Shown: piece after piece, positions 1 through 8,821 of the stretch
Layout of the letters: each line of letters begins with the position of its first letter
Numbering within the stretch: the stretch's first letter is position 1
Source of the DNA: an uncultured Muribaculaceae bacterium
Lineage (GTDB): Bacteria; Bacteroidota; Bacteroidia; Bacteroidales; Muribaculaceae
Length of the DNA stretch: 64,000 bases
Assembly: GCA_910579185.1 (NCBI GenBank)
Contig: CAJTTG010000002.1
Coordinates: 186,001 to 250,000 of the forward strand
Direction of reading: 5' to 3'
Notes under the pieces: generated by a model
Seen by the model: only the letters and a program-made list of their open reading frames with translations
What the model was told of the DNA's origin: nothing
Databases searched by the model: none
Position numbers and translations under genes: made by a program

Positions 1-1261
1 GGTCGCCGGCTTTTACGAAATAATCCGCCGATTTGTAGTTGGGGATTTCGTCGATAGGCACTTCTTCACGTGAGGTGGTGACTCCGATTCGTGCATCAGT
101 CAAGCGGTCCAGTTTTTCGAGAACTTTGTAGAAGATGAGCGATAGTTGGCGGTCCGAAATAGATTCGCGGCTCTTGTGCAGTGCCACGATCGCTGCATAC
201 CAGGCAGCATCGTTTACCTCTGTTTCCGTGGCATCGGGATGCGATTTCTTCCAGTTTTTTACCATGGAGCAGGCTTCGGACACTATCTTGTCGGGTACTT
301 TTGAATTATAGATCGATGCTGCTACGTCGCTCATCACGTAGGGTGCTGACGCGTAGCGTATGCCGCCCATTCTGTGCGCATTGGGGTGAAATTCCAGACG
401 GGATGTGTGGTTTATGACGAAAATGTGCATGTATGGCATCTGGCGTGCGGCTTCAAAGTATGGCAATTCTTCGTCCAGTGATTCTATATCCTGAAGCTCG
501 ATAAAGAGTTGGTTCTTGTTGTCTATACGTGGGAATTCCAGAATGCGTGGCGCGCCGTTGAATGCGCCGTATTCAAGAGCCAGCTCGGGAGCGGTACGGC
601 AGTCAAGCGTCAGAGTGTGTGTCGGATACTTGGCGAGAAAATTGACGGTGAAATCCGGCATCGAGAATTCCTCGCAGTAGTAGTCGGTGTAGTGGAAGTA
701 TTCAAGAACATCTCCGACAACGAGTCCGGGTATGGCTATTTTGTATTTCTCAACCTTGTTTTTCTTGCCGGTTGTCACTTCCACGGCCTCATTCATGTCT
801 ATATCAACAATTTTGCCGTCGGCTTTATGGATTCGTGCGCCGAATGCAGGTTTGACGTTTGAAACCACATATCCGTGAAAATCAACCTTTTCCGGCGGAT
901 AGAAAGTGAAGTCGGAGAAGTAGTCGATTGCTGCGGCATCGTTGAGTTTAACCATCGAACGGCGTATCATGACAGCCTTGGTTGTATTTGACGGCTGCGA
1001 CCCTTTTGATGGATTGATGCTGTTGTCATAGTCGGCGGTCAGTCCTATGTATCGGGCTATGAAGTTGGCCGATTGGTTTTGGAAAATGGAGTCGCTGAGA
1101 TCGGCATTGGGATTGAACTGCGGTAGATCCATTCCCCATACCGTCTCGGCTGCTTTTTCAAAAAATTTCTTGTCTATCCCGGCTTGGGCTGTTTGGAACA
1201 AAAAGCCCGAAGCCATCAGTAGAATGGCTGTTCGCAGGATGTTTAACCGGTAGTGTCTCAT
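1..1261 (-). CDS. DUF3857-type secreted protein, C-terminus cut off by window edge
   Basis: An open frame of 420 codons runs from an ATG at 1261 off the left edge with no stop. It begins MRHYRLNILRTAILLMASG followed by a hydrophobic stretch ending in QAG, a Sec signal peptide. The mature part has the style of Bacteroidota DUF3857 proteins (extended beta-rich region with Y/F-rich strands such as VLEYFHYTDYY), which usually precede a transglutaminase-like domain. No transglutaminase Cys/His/Asp triad is visible in the part present; it may lie beyond the edge. The start is 30 bases after the stop of the next DUF3857/transglutaminase gene, so the two probably form an operon and work together in the periplasm or cell surface. 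Function unknown. Confidence 0.75.
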   Translation of the reverse strand, partial: MRHYRLNILRTAILLMASGFLFQTAQAGIDKKFFEKAAETVWGMDLPQFNPNADLSDSIFQNQSANFIARYIGLTADYDNSINPSKGSQPSNTTKAVMIRRSMVKLNDAAAIDYFSDFTFYPPEKVDFHGYVVSNVKPAFGARIHKADGKIVDIDMNEAVEVTTGKKNKVEKYKIAIPGLVVGDVLEYFHYTDYYCEEFSMPDFTVNFLAKYPTHTLTLDCRTAPELALEYGAFNGAPRILEFPRIDNKNQLFIELQDIESLDEELPYFEAARQMPYMHIFVINHTSRLEFHPNAHRMGGIRYASAPYVMSDVAASIYNSKVPDKIVSEACSMVKNWKKSHPDATETEVNDAAWYAAIVALHKSRESISDRQLSLIFYKVLEKLDRLTDARIGVTTSREEVPIDEIPNYKSADYFVKAGD

Positions 1262-1291
1262 AATGAATAGTGATTTTGTTAGGACAGTTTT

Positions 1292-3118
1292 TTAGTTGCT
1301 GTTTCGGATGCCTATCTTTGAGGAGCAGGCCGTTGAGAGTCTGTTTATATCGGCATTGACGCGTTTCAGATCATTTAAGGGTATGATGCCGGGGCGCACA
1401 ATGATCGAGAAGTTACGGACAATAGTGTTGTCGTCGGGTGATAGTGTCGTCGAGATTTTTCCGCTCAGCCATTCGTTTTCAATCTCCACAGGCTCCGGAA
1501 GGAAGCATGCTTCCATTCCGTCGGGGATCTGGAATGTCAGGGTGCTGACATCCGACATCGGATAGGAGTAGTAGCCTGGCGATTCACGTTCCTTGGTGTC
1601 AAATTTCAGTTTGGTGAGATATGCCGATGGATTGATGTCGACGTATGTTTCATCTCCCACTTTCTTCACTGCACCGCCGAGGCTGAGTTTCCCGTTGAGG
1701 ATTATTTCCGATTCAGCGGCATTGACTTCCGGCTGGTCTGCATGGCTGCCGGCCAGGCAGATCTCAAACAGCCGGGCATAGATGTTGGCTCTTTGTGCCG
1801 GCGCAGTGTCTTCGATAAGCGATTTGACGCTGTTGGCAAGTCCGTTGGTGATGGTCAGGCTGCCCTCGCCACATAATGTGCCGTCCGGATCTATGGTGAG
1901 TCTGAGATCTGATTTGTTCATGTTTTCCAGCGGTGAGGATGTCGGGACGGTGGCCACGATGCATTTGTCCGGACCGTCTTCCACCAATCCTTCGCAGCCT
2001 TGGATTCCGAACGGGACTTTGAATGGCGGCGTTTGACGCGCTGTGCCGTCGATAAACAGGATTGAATCGCCGGTGACGGCTGCCGCTATCATGTGGTTGC
2101 CGGCCGATGTCACGGGGTATTCGGAATAACGGTTTCCCACATCGTCGGTACCTATCCATACAAGACGTCCGTCTATGCCGGCGGCGCAGAGCATGGCTTT
2201 GATCAGTGACGCGCTCCCTTTGCAGTCGCCGAACGATTTGCGCAACACTTCCGATGGCAGGTCGGGACGCTGTCCGAGCTCCCCGTTCTCTACCGCCACA
2301 TAGCGTATGTTGTCGTGTACAAATCGTGTGATGGCGGCTATTCGTTCGGCATCGGTGGTGCAGCCGGCGGTGATCTCTCTGGTCTTGTCTGCAACAGACT
2401 GATTCTGCGGATCGGTTTCCTGAATATATGTTCTCAGATAGCTGTAGACCTCAGTCGGGTTGGCAAACTGTCCCAATATTAGCAGCTGTGGATAATAACG
2501 GGAACGGGATGGCTCGTCGGAAAATCGTTTCGGAGTTTTGAGGCCGGTGGCCGAGAAGGTGATCACCAGTTTGTCGCCTTTGGTTTCTTCTGTGCGTTTC
2601 AGCATTCCGGATGGAACGTTGCGCTCCACGATTTTGTAGCGGTCGGAGAGATTTGTAGGGATCTCGAAAATATATTGTGCGTTTTCAATGTCGTAGCTTT
2701 CGTAAAGCAGGATACGGCTGAAAAACTCGGGTCTGAGTATGGTGCTGTTGATCGTGGCCTTTGCTGTGGCTCCCGGTTTCTTTAGCTCTACTGCAACATA
2801 GCAGAGTTTTGAGTCGTCAAAGAAAATGCCGTCGCGGTCAACGTAGTCATAGCCTACGGTGCCGCCGGTGGCTTTGGTGATCTTGATGTCTTCGCTGTAG
2901 AATGCGAGTGCCATGGCTTTACCTGCCGTGCGTTTTGCTCTGAATGTTGTCTCGCACGACTCCTCGATCCGGACAAGTTTGCCTTCTTTGTCGGAAACAA
3001 GTTTATATCGGTCGGTCAATTGTTCGATGACAATGTTTGGGTCAGCGGCCGCATTGACCTGAATCGCTGAATACAGGACTGCGATTGCCGGGATCAGGAT
3101 CTGCAGGAATGTTTTCAT
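1292..3118 (-). CDS. Secreted DUF3857 / transglutaminase-like protein
   Basis: A 608-residue protein. I place the start at MKTFLQILIPAIAVLYS (3118) rather than the upstream in-frame Met at 3211, because this Met opens a clean signal peptide ending near VNA-AAD and lies after a TATCTTTG promoter. The N-terminal half is a DUF3857-like beta domain. The middle (about residues 270-390) is a transglutaminase-like fold with all three expected residues: Cys in FGDCKGSA, His in GNHMIAA and Asp in LFIDGTA. Family members are cysteine protease/transglutaminase-fold enzymes of the Bacteroidota envelope; substrates are generally unknown. It probably heads an operon with the DUF3857 gene that starts at 1261. 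Confidence 0.85.
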   Translation of the reverse strand: MKTFLQILIPAIAVLYSAIQVNAAADPNIVIEQLTDRYKLVSDKEGKLVRIEESCETTFRAKRTAGKAMALAFYSEDIKITKATGGTVGYDYVDRDGIFFDDSKLCYVAVELKKPGATAKATINSTILRPEFFSRILLYESYDIENAQYIFEIPTNLSDRYKIVERNVPSGMLKRTEETKGDKLVITFSATGLKTPKRFSDEPSRSRYYPQLLILGQFANPTEVYSYLRTYIQETDPQNQSVADKTREITAGCTTDAERIAAITRFVHDNIRYVAVENGELGQRPDLPSEVLRKSFGDCKGSASLIKAMLCAAGIDGRLVWIGTDDVGNRYSEYPVTSAGNHMIAAAVTGDSILFIDGTARQTPPFKVPFGIQGCEGLVEDGPDKCIVATVPTSSPLENMNKSDLRLTIDPDGTLCGEGSLTITNGLANSVKSLIEDTAPAQRANIYARLFEICLAGSHADQPEVNAAESEIILNGKLSLGGAVKKVGDETYVDINPSAYLTKLKFDTKERESPGYYSYPMSDVSTLTFQIPDGMEACFLPEPVEIENEWLSGKISTTLSPDDNTIVRNFSIIVRPGIIPLNDLKRVNADINRLSTACSSKIGIRNSN

Positions 3119-3149
3119 GGTGACTTGTGATTGGTTGTTGTGTGTTCTG

Positions 3150-3157
3150 CAAAGATA
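3150..3157 (-). promoter_or_regulatory. Bacteroidota -7 promoter element for the DUF3857/transglutaminase gene
   Basis: On the minus strand this reads TATCTTTG, the TAnnTTTG -7 consensus of Bacteroidota primary-sigma promoters. It lies about 32 bases upstream of the start at 3118. No convincing -33 TTG is seen at the usual distance. Confidence 0.6.
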
Positions 3158-3230
3158 GGCAATAAAATGAGAGTTTCTATGCTTAATGAATGTTAAATTT
3201 TCCCCCTGCATGACATTTTATATGGCAAAC

Positions 3231-3259
3231 AGAGGCCGATGCATCTCGCATCGGCCTCT
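3231..3259 (-). terminator. Hairpin downstream of GIN-domain gene
   Basis: A perfect 12-base inverted repeat (AGAGGCCGATGC and its complement, 5-base loop) lies about 33 bases past the stop of the GIN-domain gene. The T-run after it on the minus strand is weak (GTTTG), so it may be a weak terminator or an mRNA 3' stabiliser. Confidence 0.5.
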
Positions 3260-3291
3260 CTTGATCTGTGTTTATTATGAAAGCTGTTTTT

Positions 3292-4041
3292 TTATCGGTT
3301 GTTGATGGAACCGCCGCTTGAGGCACTGGTTCTCGGCGATTTGAGTATGTTGCAGTCGACTGCGCCACCGCTGGATGCTGATGCCGATCCTGTCTGTGAC
3401 TGGAGGCCACCGGCAGAGATTGAAGCGCCGCTTGATGCGCTCAAACCGACATTCTCGGTCTTGCCTTTAATGCTCATGGCTGCTCCGCTGGAACTTGATC
3501 CGTTCACTTTCCGGGCATTGATGCCGGATATGTTGATGGCGGAACCGCTTGACGATGAAAGAGATATCTGCGATGCATCGAATTGTCCGGCATTGAACGC
3601 TGCACCACTCGAAGTCGTGATTCTTACCGATCCGTCGGGAAGGTTGTAAGCCTCCGGAATTGATAATGAAGACCCTGACGAGGCATCGAATCCGTTGATT
3701 CCCGGAGCTTTGACGGTTACGGTGACTTTGCTCGCGCATCCGTTGAGGTTCTTGGTCGACCCGACGGTCAGTGTGCCGCCATTGTTATTGGTCGTGATAA
3801 ACTCCATGATGTCCTGAGGTGCCTCTACGGTCAGCGACAGGCTGTCGCTCTGGATGTAAATGACATTGAGGCCTCGGGTTGAGACAAGCCCGTTGACCTG
3901 ATCCAATGTGCGTGATTCTGTGACTATCGGTCCTTTGGCGTTACACTCGTCGGAAGCAAGATAGGAGATTGCTTTCTGGCAGGAGGTGGAGGCGAGGAGA
4001 ATGATTGCCGCGAGGGCTGGGATTAGTTTGTTTCGTGTCAT
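3292..4041 (-). CDS. GIN-domain (DUF2807) lipoprotein
   Basis: A 249-residue lipoprotein. The start is MTRNKLIPALAAIILLASTSC (4041), giving a lipobox ending at Cys; an in-frame Met ten residues upstream would spoil the signal peptide. The rest resembles the putative auto-transporter adhesin head GIN domain (DUF2807): many short beta strands with at least seven SSG/SSGGA turns spaced by roughly 15-25 residues, a pattern that suggests a right-handed beta-helix. Such proteins are common on the Bacteroidota surface and in the periplasm; the ligand is unknown. It is divergent from the symporter at 4148. Confidence 0.8.
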   Translation of the reverse strand: MTRNKLIPALAAIILLASTSCQKAISYLASDECNAKGPIVTESRTLDQVNGLVSTRGLNVIYIQSDSLSLTVEAPQDIMEFITTNNNGGTLTVGSTKNLNGCASKVTVTVKAPGINGFDASSGSSLSIPEAYNLPDGSVRITTSSGAAFNAGQFDASQISLSSSSGSAINISGINARKVNGSSSSGAAMSIKGKTENVGLSASSGASISAGGLQSQTGSASASSGGAVDCNILKSPRTSASSGGSINNR

Positions 4042-4111
4042 ATTTGTTGGTGTTATATCCTTTTGACGCAATAACAGCCCGAAAAGTTACATCCGGAGAT
4101 AAAAAAACTGC

Positions 4112-4119
4112 TATCTTTG
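4112..4119 (+). promoter_or_regulatory. -7 promoter element of the symporter gene
   Basis: TATCTTTG matches the TAnnTTTG -7 consensus, 28 bases before the ATG at 4148. Confidence 0.65.
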
Positions 4120-4147
4120 TGAAAATAATTGCTTAAGACCCTCTGTA

Positions 4148-5311
4148 ATGACCGGAAAAATTAAAATAGGATTGCTCGGACGGATTATTGTCGCTATCGC
4201 TTTAGGTGTGGCTGTGGGATATGTCTCGCCGGAATGGTTTGCTCGTCTTTGTGCTACATTCAATGAGGTTTTCGGCCAGTTTCTCGGCTTCCTGATACCA
4301 CTCATCATTCTCGGTTTTGTGGCTCCTGCCATCGCCGATCTTGGAAACAGGGCCGGGAAAATGCTCGTTTTCACTGCCGCATTGGCCTATGCGTTCACTC
4401 TTTTTGCCGGATTTTCGTCATATTTCACCGGTGCATGGCTTTTCCCGTCGATGGTGTCGTCGGGAGCAGATCAGATGATGCTGTCGGCCGACAATGGCGT
4501 GGATCCCTATTTCACGATGTCGATCCCTCCGTTGATGCCCGTGATGACGGCACTTGTGCTGGCTTTCATGGTCGGACTTGGAGCGGCCTATGTGAAAGGC
4601 GATGCTCTGCGACGTGGAATTTCAGAATTTCGGTCAATTGTAGCTATGGCGATCAACAATGTGGTGATTCCGCTTCTGCCTGTCTATATCTTCGGGATTT
4701 TCCTGAACATGACGGTGGCCGGGCAAGTAGGTGCTATTCTCAGCACGTTTGTCAGCATCATTGTCATTATCTTTGTGATGCATGTCCTGATCCTGCTCCT
4801 GCAATACGTCATCGCGTCGTTTTTCTCGCGCCGGAATCCGCTGAAAATGCTCTGGACCATGATGCCGGCCTACTTCACCGCGCTCGGCACCCAGTCGTCG
4901 GCAGCGACTATCCCCGTGACTTTGCGTCAGGCTATCCGGATGGGGGTGAGTGAGGATGTCGCCGGATTCACCGTCCCGTTGTGTGCCACGATCCACATGT
5001 CAGGCTCAACGCTGAAGATTGTGGCGTGTGCCCTTGCAATCATGATAATGCAGGGTATGCCCTATGATGCCGGAATGTTCGCCCATTTTATCGCGATGCT
5101 CGGGGTGACGATCATAGCCGCTCCCGGTATTCCGGGTGGCGCGATCATGGCCTCGCTCGGGCTGCTCTCGTCGATCCTCGGATTCTCTGATGCACAGAAT
5201 GCGCTGATGATAGCCCTTTATATCGCCATGGATAGCTTCGGCACGGCTTGTAATGTGACCGGCGACGGCGCGATAGCCGCTATCGTCGACCGCTGTTTTC
5301 GAAAAAAATGA
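4148..5311 (+). CDS. Dicarboxylate/amino acid:cation symporter (DAACS family)
   Basis: A 387-residue inner-membrane protein with about eight hydrophobic segments. Family signatures are in order: GTQSSAATIPVTL (the serine-rich re-entrant loop HP1 region), HMSGSTLKI in the following helix, PGIPGGAIMASL (HP2) and MDSFGTACNVTGDGAIAAIVD, the N-x-x-G-D substrate/cation site of the last helix. This family imports C4-dicarboxylates, glutamate/aspartate or serine/threonine with Na+ or H+. The sequence does not let me choose among these. It has its own promoter and stands alone; the next gene starts 68 bases later. Confidence 0.88.
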   Translation: MTGKIKIGLLGRIIVAIALGVAVGYVSPEWFARLCATFNEVFGQFLGFLIPLIILGFVAPAIADLGNRAGKMLVFTAALAYAFTLFAGFSSYFTGAWLFPSMVSSGADQMMLSADNGVDPYFTMSIPPLMPVMTALVLAFMVGLGAAYVKGDALRRGISEFRSIVAMAINNVVIPLLPVYIFGIFLNMTVAGQVGAILSTFVSIIVIIFVMHVLILLLQYVIASFFSRRNPLKMLWTMMPAYFTALGTQSSAATIPVTLRQAIRMGVSEDVAGFTVPLCATIHMSGSTLKIVACALAIMIMQGMPYDAGMFAHFIAMLGVTIIAAPGIPGGAIMASLGLLSSILGFSDAQNALMIALYIAMDSFGTACNVTGDGAIAAIVDRCFRKK

Positions 5312-5379
5312 GTCGCAGGTGCAACTTTTCCGCATTTCCCGACTCTAATGAATCAGAATAAACCAAAACAGAAATTACG

Positions 5380-6312
5380 ATGAATAATATCCTTGAAGTG
5401 GAAAATGTCGGCAAGACGTTCGGTTCACATCGTGCGCTCGACAATGTTTCCCTGCAGATCCCCCGGGGACAGGTCTACGGCTTGCTCGGCCCTAATGGCG
5501 CAGGAAAAACCACCCTTATCCGTATCATAAACCACATCACGGCTCCCGATACAGGCTCTGTTACTTTCGACGGACATCGGCTGACACAGGACGATGTGGC
5601 TCACATCGGCTATCTTCCTGAAGAGCGCGGTCTCTACAAGAAAATGAAAGTAGGGGAGCAGGCCATCTTTTTTGCCCGGCTGAAAGGTTTGTCGCGCACT
5701 GAGGCTGTCGGCGAGCTGAAAAAATGGTTCGAACGCTTTGGTATATCCGAGTGGTGGAACCGCAAGGTTGAGGAGTTGTCAAAGGGTATGGCTCAGAAAG
5801 TGCAGTTTATAGTGACGGTGTTGCACCGGCCAAAGCTGTTGATCTTCGACGAGCCTTTCTCAGGATTCGATCCCATCAACGCCAATCTGTTGCGCGACGA
5901 GATTCTGCGTCTGAAGTCTGAGGGTGCCACGGTCATATTCTCTACCCACAATATGGCATCCGTGGAGGAGATCTGCGACAATATAACCCTGATCAACAAA
6001 GGCCGCAATGTGCTGACCGGCAATGTGGAGCAGATACGCCGCGATTTCACCCGGGGCAAATATTCGCTGACTTTCAATGGCGATGCCTCAAGGCTTGTCA
6101 AGGAACTGGAGCCTATGATATCTTCCTACACCCTTGATCTCCAGCCCTCGGGGGCAATGAAACTTGATCTTGGGCTTGCACCGGAGATTGAGACGCGCCC
6201 GTTGATCGCAAAGGCCAATGAGCTTGTCGATATTCTCTCGTTCAACCCGGCCATGGCCTCCATGAACGATATATTCATTTCAGTTGTCGGATCATCAAAC
6301 CAAGAATCATGA
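5380..6312 (+). CDS. ABC transporter ATP-binding protein (NatA-like)
   Basis: A 310-residue cytoplasmic ATPase. Walker A is GPNGAGKT (residues about 37-44), the ABC signature is LSKGM, Walker B is LLIFDEP (about 151-157) and the switch His is in FSTHNM. The C-terminal ~90 residues form the extra domain seen in NatA/DrrA-type exporters. It overlaps the permease gene by the ATGA at 6309-6312, so the two subunits are translationally coupled. The pair resembles the NatAB sodium-efflux family, but substrates in this family vary widely and cannot be read from the sequence. Confidence 0.9.
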   Translation: MNNILEVENVGKTFGSHRALDNVSLQIPRGQVYGLLGPNGAGKTTLIRIINHITAPDTGSVTFDGHRLTQDDVAHIGYLPEERGLYKKMKVGEQAIFFARLKGLSRTEAVGELKKWFERFGISEWWNRKVEELSKGMAQKVQFIVTVLHRPKLLIFDEPFSGFDPINANLLRDEILRLKSEGATVIFSTHNMASVEEICDNITLINKGRNVLTGNVEQIRRDFTRGKYSLTFNGDASRLVKELEPMISSYTLDLQPSGAMKLDLGLAPEIETRPLIAKANELVDILSFNPAMASMNDIFISVVGSSNQES

Positions 6313-7619
6313 ACTCAAAAGTTGGCATAATCATCGGACGCGAATATATGGAACGCGTCACCAAGAAAAGTTTTATAATCACAACGATACTGATGCCATT
6401 GCTGATGCTCGCGCTGATGTTCACCCCCATACTTATCGCCGAGTTCTCGGAGGGCGATTCGCGCAAGCTCGTCGTTATCGACGAATCGGGTGTCATCGCA
6501 CCGCAGATGCAGTCCACATCGATTTATGAGATCGTGCCGGCCGATTCATCGTGGCAGCAGATGCTTGAAACCGAGGCGGCCGATGCAGTGGTCATAATTC
6601 CCCCGGCAGCTATCGAAGGCAATGCCCCGGTAGAGTTGCTCACTAACGGCGCGTCGTCAATGAACCTTGAGACGGCTCTGACCTCACAGATCAATTCCAT
6701 AATCGAGCAGACACGGCTGAAGGCCTACAATATAGATAACCTCGACACTATAATCAGTTCCATCCATAGTGATATCTCGCTGATCAGCCGGCAGTATAAT
6801 GCCGACAGCGACAACAAGGAGTCCTCCACAATGCTGTCTTATGCTCTTGGCATGGTATTGACGATGTTGCTCTACATGTGTCTGCTTCTCTATGGCCAGA
6901 TGGTCATGACGAGCATCATCGAGGAAAAGACCAACCGTGTTCTTGAACTTGTCGTTTCCTCCGTGAAGCCTATGCAGATAATGCTTGGGAAGATCTGCGG
7001 CATCGGCCTTGTGGCTGTGACCCAGATCCTGATCTGGACAGCGTTGATCGCGGCCATGTCGGCGTTCCTGTTGCCGGCTTTGCTGCCTGCCGATATGACC
7101 TCGGAAATTGCTGCCATGAATTCCGGTAGTGCCGATATGTCGGCAATGTCTACGGATGTCGGTGTGCTCCAGGCTGTGTCCATGCTCAGTGATGTAGGCT
7201 ACATCCTGCGTCTTTTCGGCCTGTTGCTGCTGTTCCTTGTCGGAGGTTTCATGCTCTATGCCGCCATTTATGCCGCCATCGGTTCTTCGGTCGACAATAT
7301 TCAGGATGCCGGTCAGTTGCAGTCGGTAGTGATATTCCCCGTGATCATCGGAATCATCTTCGGAATGACCGCGGCTGCGGATCCCACCTCGTCATTATCG
7401 GTTGTCATGTCGATTGTGCCGTTCACATCGCCTATGGTCATGATGGCCCGTATCCCTTATGACATTCCCGGGTGGCAGATCATAGCGTCGCTGGTTGTGC
7501 TCTACGCTTCTTTCTTCGTGATGGTGTGGCTTGCCGGAAAGATCTACCGTGTTGGCATATTCATGTACGGGAAGAAGCCGTCGTTCAAAGAACTCGTGCG
7601 TTGGATGCGGTATAAATAA
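6309..7619 (+). CDS. ABC-2 type transporter permease (NatB-like)
   Basis: A 436-residue membrane subunit partnering the ATPase encoded just upstream. The order is typical of NatB/YhaP-type permeases: a short cytoplasmic lead with REYMERVTKKSF, a first membrane helix (MPLLMLALMFTPILIA), a large external domain of about 120 residues, then five or six helices in the C-terminal half, beginning ALGMVLTMLLYMCLLL and including the EEKTNRVLELVVSSVKP coupling segment. A hairpin terminator follows the stop. Confidence 0.9.
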   Translation: MNSKVGIIIGREYMERVTKKSFIITTILMPLLMLALMFTPILIAEFSEGDSRKLVVIDESGVIAPQMQSTSIYEIVPADSSWQQMLETEAADAVVIIPPAAIEGNAPVELLTNGASSMNLETALTSQINSIIEQTRLKAYNIDNLDTIISSIHSDISLISRQYNADSDNKESSTMLSYALGMVLTMLLYMCLLLYGQMVMTSIIEEKTNRVLELVVSSVKPMQIMLGKICGIGLVAVTQILIWTALIAAMSAFLLPALLPADMTSEIAAMNSGSADMSAMSTDVGVLQAVSMLSDVGYILRLFGLLLLFLVGGFMLYAAIYAAIGSSVDNIQDAGQLQSVVIFPVIIGIIFGMTAAADPTSSLSVVMSIVPFTSPMVMMARIPYDIPGWQIIASLVVLYASFFVMVWLAGKIYRVGIFMYGKKPSFKELVRWMRYK

Positions 7620-7653
7620 TCCGTCATTATGGCACGTGAAACGTTAAAAAATC

Positions 7654-7690
7654 AAAGCGATGTCACTTTTTGGCATCGCTTTTTGTTTCA
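7654..7690 (+). terminator. Rho-independent terminator after the ABC operon
   Basis: AAAGCGATGTC (7654-7664) pairs with GGCATCGCTTT (7672-7682) with one G-T wobble, followed by TTTGTTTC. It separates the transporter operon from rpoD. Confidence 0.75.
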
Positions 7691-7708
7691 ATTCTCGCAG
7701 AAAAAGCG

Positions 7709-7716
7709 TAACTTTG
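7709..7716 (+). promoter_or_regulatory. -7 promoter element of rpoD
   Basis: TAACTTTG fits TAnnTTTG and lies 40 bases before the rpoD ATG; a TTTG at 7682-7685 is a possible -33 element, slightly far at 23 bases. Confidence 0.6.
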
Positions 7717-7756
7717 CGCGCTTAAAGCTTAATATGCCCTAATCTCACAATTCAAG

Positions 7757-8617
7757 ATGAGACAATTAAAAATAACAAAATCAATTACCAACCGCGAAAG
7801 CGCTTCGCTCGACAAATATCTTCAGGAGATTGGTCGTGAGGAACTTATCTCTGTTGAAGAGGAAGTTGAACTGGCACAGCGCATTCGTCAGGGCGATGAA
7901 AGAGCACTCGATAAACTGACACGTGCAAATCTTCGCTTCGTTGTATCAGTGGCAAAACAGTACCAGAATCAGGGTCTCAGTTTGCCCGACTTGATCAATG
8001 AAGGCAATCTCGGCTTGATAAAAGCAGCACAGAAATTCGACGAGACGCGAGGCTTTAAATTCATCTCCTATGCCGTGTGGTGGATCCGTCAGTCCATCCT
8101 GCAGGCTCTCGCTGAGCAGTCGCGAATTGTGCGTCTGCCTCTGAATCAGGTGGGATCGCTTAACAAAATCTCGAAGGCTCTCTCTAAGTTCGAGCAGGAC
8201 AACGAACGTCGTCCATCTGCGGAAGAACTTGCCGAGACCCTCGATGTCCCCGTTGACAAGATTGCCGATACTCTGAAAGTTTCCGGCCGTCATATTTCGG
8301 TCGACGCTCCGTTTGTGGAAGGTGAGGACAATTCGCTTCTTGACGTGCTGACCAATGAGGATTCGCCTATGGCCGATTCGACGCTCACACAGGAATCGCT
8401 CTCTAAGGAGGTTGATCGTGCGTTGCACCAGTTGCATGAGCGTGAACGCGAGATTCTGAAGATGTTCTTTGGAATCGGGTGTCAGGAAATGACGCTTGAG
8501 GAGATCGGAGCCAAATTCGATCTGACACGTGAACGTGTGCGTCAGATCAAGGAGAAGGCCATCCGTCGACTCAAGGGACAGAAGAGCCGCTTGCTCAAGC
8601 CCTATCTCGGCCAGTAA
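7757..8617 (+). CDS. rpoD: Primary sigma factor RpoD (sigma-70 / sigma-ABfr type)
   Basis: A 286-residue sigma factor. It starts with MRQLKITKSITNRES, then region 1.2 (SLDKYLQEIGREELISVEEE), region 2 with NLRFVVSVAKQYQNQGL, DLINEGNLGLIKAA and the -10 recognition helix around FISYAVWWIRQSI, region 3, and region 4.2 with the helix-turn-helix LTRERVRQIKEKAIRRL. It lacks region 1.1 and the long non-conserved insert of E. coli RpoD, which is normal for the housekeeping sigma of Bacteroidota. This protein should read the TAnnTTTG elements seen throughout the window. It is monocistronic with its own promoter and a hairpin downstream. Confidence 0.96.
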   Translation: MRQLKITKSITNRESASLDKYLQEIGREELISVEEEVELAQRIRQGDERALDKLTRANLRFVVSVAKQYQNQGLSLPDLINEGNLGLIKAAQKFDETRGFKFISYAVWWIRQSILQALAEQSRIVRLPLNQVGSLNKISKALSKFEQDNERRPSAEELAETLDVPVDKIADTLKVSGRHISVDAPFVEGEDNSLLDVLTNEDSPMADSTLTQESLSKEVDRALHQLHEREREILKMFFGIGCQEMTLEEIGAKFDLTRERVRQIKEKAIRRLKGQKSRLLKPYLGQ

Positions 8618-8650
8618 AAAAAGAGATTTATTTTTTTAGAATAGACAATC

Positions 8651-8685
8651 GCGTCCTGCGGCCTCAGGCTGTGGGACGCGTGTTT
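8651..8685 (+). terminator. Probable rpoD terminator
   Basis: GCGTCC and GGGACGC arms with an inner GCC/GGC pair form a hairpin at 8651-8679, followed by TGTTTGT. The T-run is short. Confidence 0.5.
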
Positions 8686-8740
8686 GTATCGGGGGGGAGT
8701 CGATTGTGGTATTGTTGCCGGAGTCAACAGCTGCTGATGC

Positions 8741-8783
8741 AAAAAAAAACGGGAGGATGATGCCGCGCATTATCCTCCCGTTT
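8741..8783 (-). terminator. Strong terminator for the OmpH-like gene
   Basis: The arms AAACGGGAGGAT (8747-8758) and ATCCTCCCGTTT (8772-8783) are perfectly complementary. On the minus strand the stem is followed by a run of nine T, so this terminates the leftward gene ending at 8822. Confidence 0.85.
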
Positions 8784-8821
8784 GTCATTATGATAATTTT
8801 AATCTAAACCGTCGGTGCGAT

